From positions 329,247 through 393,246 of the forward strand of contig BCJX01000003.1 of assembly GCA_001600415.1 (NCBI GenBank): a DNA stretch of 64,000 nt, given 5' to 3'. The notes under the pieces were generated by a model that was given only the letters and a program-made list of their open reading frames with translations, did not search any database and was not told where the DNA came from. This document shows, piece after piece, positions 58,060 through 64,000 of the stretch. Position 1 is the stretch's first letter, and each line of letters starts with the position of its first letter. This stretch comes from Pascua guehoae. Lineage: Eukaryota; Basidiomycota; Tremellomycetes; Trichosporonales; Trichosporonaceae. Made by a program: the position numbers and the translations under genes.

Positions 58060-58873
58060 GGGTGATTGCAGAGAGAAACTTATTCGCCACTGCGTGCTAT
58101 TGGCACACGGACAAGAGGAACGGAGATGGGGACCATGACCTTTCCGGCACGTCACATCCGGGTTCCGGCAAATGACCCTCGCCGATTAAACAGGGTTGCC
58201 ACATCTGCCACACTTGGCCACAGGGAACTCGGACGCGTGGACTGGTTTCGACATGTGCCAACCAAATGTGAACTGTGGCTGCCCATTGTACAGGCTCACC
58301 GACCATGCGGCTCCAAAAATGTGCACAAGCCGAGGCAATAGCAAACTTTGGGGTGAAGAGCGTCGGAAGAGTTGCAAAGGCGTGCCAAGGTATCCAAATG
58401 GGGAACCAGATCCCCCTCTGTTTAAGAGAGGCAGTCCTCTCCCACCATATCCACGCAGCCTCTTGAGATGTTCCTGCTGTGGTGTCGTACGAGCAGGGGC
58501 AAGACGTTATATAATATAAACACGTTTCCGGTCAAGGGCACATGTGGCCGCAGCGCCGTCTACTTGAACCTAAACAATGAAGAGAGAGACTTGTGAGTCG
58601 TTCGCGAGACAAAGAGAGGTCAGGTGGTGTGGGCTTCTTCCCTCACGGCGGGATTTGAGCTTGGAGTGTGGAACAAACTACGGGTCCATCAAGGCTGCCG
58701 TTCAACAGTGGCTGGGAATGATATAAAGAGGCAACTATTCCAGCTTTTCCTCACCAGACACTCCCTCAAGACTTCGACACTATCCAGCTTCCGACCCCTA
58801 CAACTGCAGCTTTATTCTCCTCATGGCCATTTTGGCCATTTTGTAGCGTTGATCGACAAACAGCTCATCAACT
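58060..58873. other. Intergenic, divergent promoter region
   Basis: Lies between the minus-strand secreted protein and the plus-strand AA14-type gene. A TATATAATATAAAC run lies at about 58508-58521. No coding segment supported. Confidence 0.5.
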
Positions 58874-60397
58874 ATGGTGGCCCGTGCTCTTACCCTGGCG
58901 CTCGTTCAGGCAGTGGCGCCGGTCACTGCACATCTTGCAATGTTCCACCCCGCCATGTATGGGTGAGTTCATTCTTCTCTGGCGGAGTGGAATTGTTTGC
59001 CAGAAGAAAAGCGCGCGACTCACACTGCAGCTTTAACAATCTGACCGCGAGACGGCCCCTCCAAGACCTACCATTCAAGGATTGGTGGTTCCGTGAGTTT
59101 TTTTCTTCAGCATAGTGCTAACAGGGCAGATGGATATCAAGACCGACCCCCCGGTGAGTTACTTGCATTATCAAACCCAACTGGATAGATTAGACTGTCG
59201 TTAGGAACGCCACCTCCCACGCCAACCCCCTCAAGAGCGCATTCACCTACGCTCAGCCGAGGGCGAAATGCTCGAGATCCCGTCTGGCGGCGTCCTAAAG
59301 GCAGAAATCGCCTGTGGCAAAGACAACACCACCTATGGTTCGGGCACCCACAAGCTGTCCGAATTTGTCTGTCTTCCGAACAGCGCACACCCGAACAGGA
59401 TTGCCCACTCGTCCGACCACTGGCCCATTTACGACTTGTCCAAGCTCAAAGACGTGCGGGGCCACGCCATTGCCATCGCCTACGTCGACGAGCCGTGTTG
59501 GGCCAACCCCGAAGACTCGTTTGTGGTCATCTCGACCAACCAGACCGGCCCCTGGATGCGCGTTAACGAGTTCCCCATCCCTGCTGGCCTGCCCGCGTGC
59601 CCGCCCAGGGGTTGCATGTGCATGTGGGGCTGGACGCATTCTCCCTTTGCTGGCGCCACCCAGATTTACTTTATCGGCTTTAGGTGCAATGTGACCAGTG
59701 CGGATCCAAAATGCCAAACCCCTCGGCAAGCCCATCCCCGCGCGCAAATGCCCCCTACAACAAGATAAACTGCACTCGTGAGTGTGGGAGATGGCCTCGC
59801 GGAACTGGTTAATATTGCGGCTGACGCCACTCACCACAGTCGGCGCAAAGTCACACCACTACTGGCGGAACAAGGAGCGCAACAACTGTTAAATCCGAGG
59901 TTATAGAGGCTCGGCCTCGCTGTCTCGCCGATGGCGGCGCCACGCGCCGCCGACGGCCTCTGAGTTTATCCGCCACCTCTAGTACTTATATAGCCTCGCT
60001 CGCGCTCGTATGTCTCTTATGCAACATCGTCTACAACAACAACAACTTCCAGGGCCGCAACGACCCACCGTTGTACAACTGGGAGTACGGCTTTGCCAAC
60101 GGTGCCCAGCTTGATATCTGGGAGACGGACCCAGGTAACCATACCAACACCATCTCGGCTCCTTCCCCCCCAGCCACCGTCTCGGACCGCAACCCCGCCA
60201 CTCTTACGGCCCTCGCCCCCACTACCACGGGCCACAGCACGACCCTCACGCCCCCGACGGAACAGGGGCCTTCATCCACGATCGCCCCCCTCCAGCCCAC
60301 CGGCACACCTGTACCTACCACCAATGCCGTCAACAGCGAAAGTCCGGACCCTGACACCGCCACCAGTACCGAGCTAACCGCGAGTCCGGCGAGCTGA
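58874..60397 (+). pseudogene. AA14-type lytic polysaccharide monooxygenase gene, apparently damaged
   Basis: AA14 enzymes are secreted copper oxidases acting on plant polysaccharides. Segments: 58874-58962, 59031-59092, 59130-59153, 59257-59777, 59840-59892 and about 60031-60397. A signal peptide ends VTA, exposing the copper-binding His1 (HLAMFHPAMYG). Then come FKDWWFHGYQ, EMLEIPSGGVLKAEIACG, DSFVVISTNQTGPWMRVNEF, CMCMWGWTHSP and IYFIGFRCNVT. After that the family pattern continues in a second frame (AKPLGKPIPARKCP) and then a third (PYNKINCT, then GAKSHHYWRNKERNN), implying extra bases in the A4 run at 59708-59711 and in the C5 run at about 59746. A TAA at 59890 and ~150 bp of foreign-looking sequence interrupt the last part, which resumes as GRNDPPLYNWEYGFANGAQL and a Thr/Pro-rich tail. 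Splicing could bypass some of these defects. Confidence 0.62.
59887..60033. other. GC-rich insert within the AA14-type gene
   Basis: Separates two halves of a conserved segment. It contains an in-frame TAA at its start and a strong hairpin (GGCGGCG...CGCCGCC near 59933-59951). CAACAAC lies on both sides (59880-59886 and 60034-60040), like a target-site duplication. Part of it (59888-59993) could also be spliced as an intron with donor GTTAAA and acceptor TATAG. Confidence 0.5.
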
Positions 60398-61213
60398 TCG
60401 TAAAGTCTGCTGGGAAAGAACAGGAAGATGAAGAACCAAGAAGACAACAAAAGAGTCCTTGAGATACACATAGCCTTCTACTTCCTTGCATACCCTAGAT
60501 TCTTCAGTATTTGCTTGCCAATGCAGGTTCGTTCGTTGGCACCATCGTCGGCCGTCTCTTTGGGCTCATCTTGGTTCAACTGAAGCCTTCCAGATTTGTA
60601 ATCCGCGCGTTCATCATACAGGTCGTGACAGTAAACGCTCGGATTTCCGAGCGCAATCTCCGACAGCACCTGGGCGCGTCCGACGGCTCGCAGGGGCAGT
60701 TACCTACCCTCGCCCCTCGAAAGTCATATTCCCTTCTACGCGTCCCGTCAGTAAGTGCCGAGATGTGAGCCCCAACGTGGCGGCTCTCCATGCTTTCCCG
60801 TTACCGCCGTCTGTTTTGCTGCCCGCTGTGCGACGCGCAAGTGTGCGGTTGGTGATGGGCGGACGGGCCACAATTGAGAATCGCATCCAACTTTTCAGCT
60901 GGGACTGCGTGCAACGTCTGTGCTGGACATGACAACTTGTGGGTCAAATCGTCCCCCTGCGAGCCGAGTAGACCCAGGACGGAGCATACTGAACCGACGG
61001 CAAAGACACAACCCAGTAGTGGAAGAGTAGAACAGACCCTGCAGCCAGAACATACTCGGCAAACCGCTGTGCCCATTCCTACCCCTTCAGCAGACACCAT
61101 CTCGCAAGCACCACTACGTCATTACACCCTGCACACTCTCCCAACCGAGCTGGACCTCGTTTTTGGACCTCCCAAGCCAGTCTAGGGCACGCCGTACACC
61201 CCAAAAAGCAAAG
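60398..61213. other. Intergenic
   Basis: Frames at 60511-60768, 60478-60669 (-) and 60874-61185 overlap each other and none has splice or family support. The last one (ending LVFGPPKPV) is the most protein-like. Confidence 0.45.
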
Positions 61214-61294
61214 TGGACGAGTTAGGAATCAAACCAAAGACCTCGTCAATTAGTCAATGCTAATGACGCGCTCTACCAACTGAGCTACACGCCC
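61214..61294 (-). tRNA. tRNA-Ala(AGC)-like, variant T loop
   Basis: Same structure and anticodon as the copy at 22-102, with an intron that differs in sequence. The T loop reads GGTTTGATTCC: the otherwise invariant C56 is T, inside the Pol III B box. The acceptor and other arms are intact and a T5 run follows at 61203-61207. It may be inactive. Confidence 0.72.
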
Positions 61295-61374
61295 CACTAC
61301 GAAGAGGACAATGGGGGGACGGACGCGTACGTCTGGGCCTCCCAAGCCCTCTGATAACACCCAAAAAGCAAAGC

Positions 61375-61461
61375 TCTCTCGACTGTGAGTCGAACACAGG
61401 ACCTGCGGATGTGTGGGTAACCAATTACAGTCCGACGCTCTACCAACTGAGCTATCGAGAG
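61375..61461 (-). tRNA. tRNA-Tyr(GTA) with ~14-nt intron
   Basis: Second tyrosine tRNA. The acceptor CTCTCGA/TCGAGAG is perfect, with compensatory changes relative to the copy at 5602. The T arm and anticodon loop CTGTAA are identical, and the intron is one base shorter. A T5 run at 61363-61367. Confidence 0.94.
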
Positions 61462-63990
61462 GACGCTGGTGGGGTCACAGGGGGTGTGGTCGCGCGCGGG
61501 CGCAGAGCCGAGCAGAGCTGTGCAACATAGTCAGAATGGTACCAAGCATGGGAGGGTGCGTACGATTGGTTCTCCGTGCGTGCTTGCTTTGTCCTGCCTG
61601 TGGCGGTCGGTGTGGTGTGGATGTGTTTGCTGGTGTTTTAGTCTCCTTCTGTACTAGCAGGCATCGGCGTGAATTCAGCAACTACTCCAGTATGGTAACC
61701 ACGATAGAAGTGTTAAACCTAGGTAGAACAAGGCAGAAGGGCAATTGCTACCCCATCCGTTATATTATTGAAAGTACTGTGTCGGGAGAGGTTCGGCCAG
61801 CAGCCTGAAGCCCAGTGCGGATGAATTCAAGAGCGTATTTGCGACGGCGTCTGCTGAGACCAACCTCAAAAGCTCTCCCCCTGCCACGTCAGTAATCGGA
61901 TTAATTCGTGCCCTTCGTTAGGTCACGTCTCACTTCACATCAAAGTCACATGCCTTGCGTTGGAAAGGGTTTTTCTGTAAAGGTCCATCAGGAAGGCCCT
62001 TTTCACTTTCACTAAACCACGAGACAGTGAAGTCTGGACAAAGGCGCCGAGCCGACGCCAGAAAATCAGCTTCACACGTATTCCACAGTGTCGATATATC
62101 AAGATTACCTGGGAAAGACGTCCTTCCAAGGGCAATGGCAAGGCATGGCACCGTCACGACAAGTACCCAGCACGTCACAGGTGTGTTTGGACAGTATCGA
62201 GACTACCAGAAGTTCCCAACGAGGGGCAGTTCCTGTCAGTGTTCTGCATTTTCTCCGCTCCGATGATTCCGCGGGTGTACTCATATTCAGGCTCAATCTG
62301 GCAAGGCCGCCAGGACTTTCTCAACGCCGCTCCTATGCTAACTCACACTTTGAGTGTTGAAGGGCATCTGGGCCCGTTGTCCGATCACAGCTCTCTGGTC
62401 CAGGCTTTACTGGCCCAAACGTTCTTGACTGGGCGTATCGTGAAGAGCATGTGATCAGCCCCTCTCGGCCGCCGCCTTTAAACCAGCCCAGGGGTAATCC
62501 CGCCATGGAGTGGCACTCGACGGGGATGTGGTAAGCATACATAGTACGGAGAGCAGCGTCGCTGTGCTGCCAGGAAAGGTTATCGATGGCCTCGGACCAT
62601 ATTGCCCCATTTGAACCTCCCAGCACAGTCTGCCACGCAGTCGTTTTCTGACATTTGATTTGAACGAAACAGGTCTGCATTCAGCATTACTTTCGAGTAC
62701 TGTACTGTATTTCCAAAGCTCTGTTGTGCAATACTGGATGGAATAATGAGCTCCATCCCACCCGGATGTGAAGCTGGAAACTGGCCCTAAAAGTGATATG
62801 TCCCCCTCCCACGCCAACATTTCAGTCAAAGGCGGCCGAGCGGACAGTGCCATTGCGGATGTGAGCTTGTTCGCCCCCGACCCCAGATCCGCACGTATCA
62901 TCCGAGAATAAGCATGCACTCGACCCCCCGTCCAGACCGGCACACAGGCACCTTGATGACTTTGTACTCGTCGGACGGTACGAGTGTGCCTGGCCCACCC
63001 ACAGATTCGGGCACATTACCCCGCAGAAGAAATGGGGTGCCACACGGCCCGCTCGGGTTTCGCCGCCACATGCCACAGGACGCGTTTCGATCAGCAACCC
63101 CCGCGGACGTGTTTGTCACGCGCCGGCAAGACGCGCACCATCCGTTCGTCTGATCCGTCTTTGGTGTGAATCGCCATATCGGGCATGAAACAGTGTCCAA
63201 CACACGGGATGTCTGTCCGGAAGACCCTTGCGGCCCTGCAGCGTGCTGGCGTGCCTTGGAGCCGGATGCTACCACTTGTGCACTTAACAGTGGGCTCGGA
63301 CACAAATATTCTACTCTAGACTGGGGACTCAATCCGGCACGCGGGCCACATAGTTCATTGTCCCCTTGGCACCCTACCGTCTGTGCATCTCCGCTCTGCA
63401 GCCTCTGCGAGCCCGGCCCACGCGCCGCACGGCGTTGTCGCATGTCGCACCGCGTTGAACGGCTCCTGCCATCACAGCTAGGGCTCGGTTCGCCCGTCCT
63501 CGTCCTGTCGTGTGCCCGTTATCGCTCCGTACGGACGGGCACCGTCGCGATGCGTGCCATGGCCCGGGTGTTCTATAAGGACACTGCCAAGACTCCACGT
63601 TTGCTCAACGTTCCATGCGAGGCACACTTGGTTACCAGTCTTGAAGCAGAAAAAACATGCCCGATCAAGAACTAAGTTGCCTTGGATACGACCCTCTGCG
63701 TAGGCGGCTTCGGCTTGACAAGCCCGTTGTGCGACGGACAGGGTGGGGCAGTCTCCTGGCCACCAATGCACACCACCTGCCAGCGTGGTCACAGCTCGCT
63801 CACGTTGCATGATATAAGGCCGCAGGTTCTACAAGTCACAGTCTCCCACCTCATCTCCACACATTCGACAGTGTTCTGGTACCACTGCTGACCTTTCTCG
63901 TCCTCCCACGCGCCGCACCACACTCGTTACACCCACACTCGTTCGCGGCCTCTCCCACTCCTCAGTGCCCACCACCAACCACCACTCACA
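61462..63990. other. 2.5-kb region without a supported gene
   Basis: Short frames on both strands only. A plus-strand frame at 62914-63153 and a minus-strand one at 62898-63443 overlap and neither shows a family motif. Confidence 0.45.
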
Positions 63991-64000
63991 ATTATGGTCG
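63806..64000 (+). promoter_or_regulatory. Possible promoter and start of a gene leaving the window
   Basis: GATATAAGG at about 63810, then a CT/CA-rich leader (CCACCACCAACCACC) and an ATG at 63994. This is the usual layout upstream of genes here, but only two codons are inside the window. Confidence 0.3.

Noticed and set aside
60874..61185. 103-codon Thr/Pro-rich frame
   Set aside because: No upstream exon or recognised domain; overlapped by other frames.

Overview
The window looks like nuclear DNA of a basidiomycete fungus, most likely a Tremellomycete close to Trichosporonales or Cryptococcus. Genes are split by many short GT-AG introns (about 37-80 nt, with CTAAC/CTGAC-like branch sites). 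tRNA genes are dispersed and carry short introns. Several families are typical of basidiomycete yeasts: a macrophage-activating-glycoprotein homologue, an X325/BIM1-like protein, an AA14-type polysaccharide monooxygenase, fungal LtrA and an S28 peptidase. Exon models were built by hand from reading frame, splice consensus and phase. No alignment was run, and family names rest on motif recognition.

Layout. 1-2300: a tRNA-Phe/tRNA-Ala pair, minisatellites and one arm of an inverted repeat. 2.4-4.9 kb: secreted S28 peptidase. 5.6-6.1 kb: tRNA-Tyr and the second repeat arm. 6.3-7.8 kb (-): GPI-anchored glycoprotein. 8.8-12.7 kb (-): two unrecognised genes and a Pro/Gln-rich repeat protein. 13.4-16.3 kb: long disordered protein ending in a membrane segment and a charged coil. 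16.7-19.3 kb: tandem pair of paralogues of unknown family. 20.1-24.7 kb: Old Yellow Enzyme-type reductase, a gene with a 9-nt exon, a doubtful secreted-protein gene (-), and an MTP18/MTFP1 homologue. 25.0-28.7 kb (-): HAM1-like protein with a repetitive tail. 28.7-34.3 kb: no supported gene. 34.3-37.7 kb: small secreted protein and a GABA/amino-acid permease (-). 40-43.8 kb (-): MFS transporter remnant beside tRNA-Asp, then a 13-exon LtrA membrane protein. 45-50 kb: coiled-coil protein, Cys-rich secreted protein with an in-frame stop, vWFA-domain protein. 51.8-56.4 kb: X325/BIM1-like protein, small membrane protein, isochorismatase-fold protein, Ser-rich type I membrane protein. 57.5-60.4 kb: small secreted protein (-) and a damaged-looking AA14 gene. 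61.2-61.5 kb: tRNA-Tyr and tRNA-Ala. The rest to 64 kb shows no supported gene.

The genes form no operon or recognisable pathway cluster. The common theme is cell surface and secretion: secreted peptidase, GPI glycoprotein, X325-like and AA14-like proteins, several Cys-rich secreted proteins, permease and transporter. The most unusual features are gene structure (9-, 11- and 15-nt exons, a gene whose eight introns are all phase 1, one possible 21-nt intron) and lineage-specific families such as the tandem paralogues.
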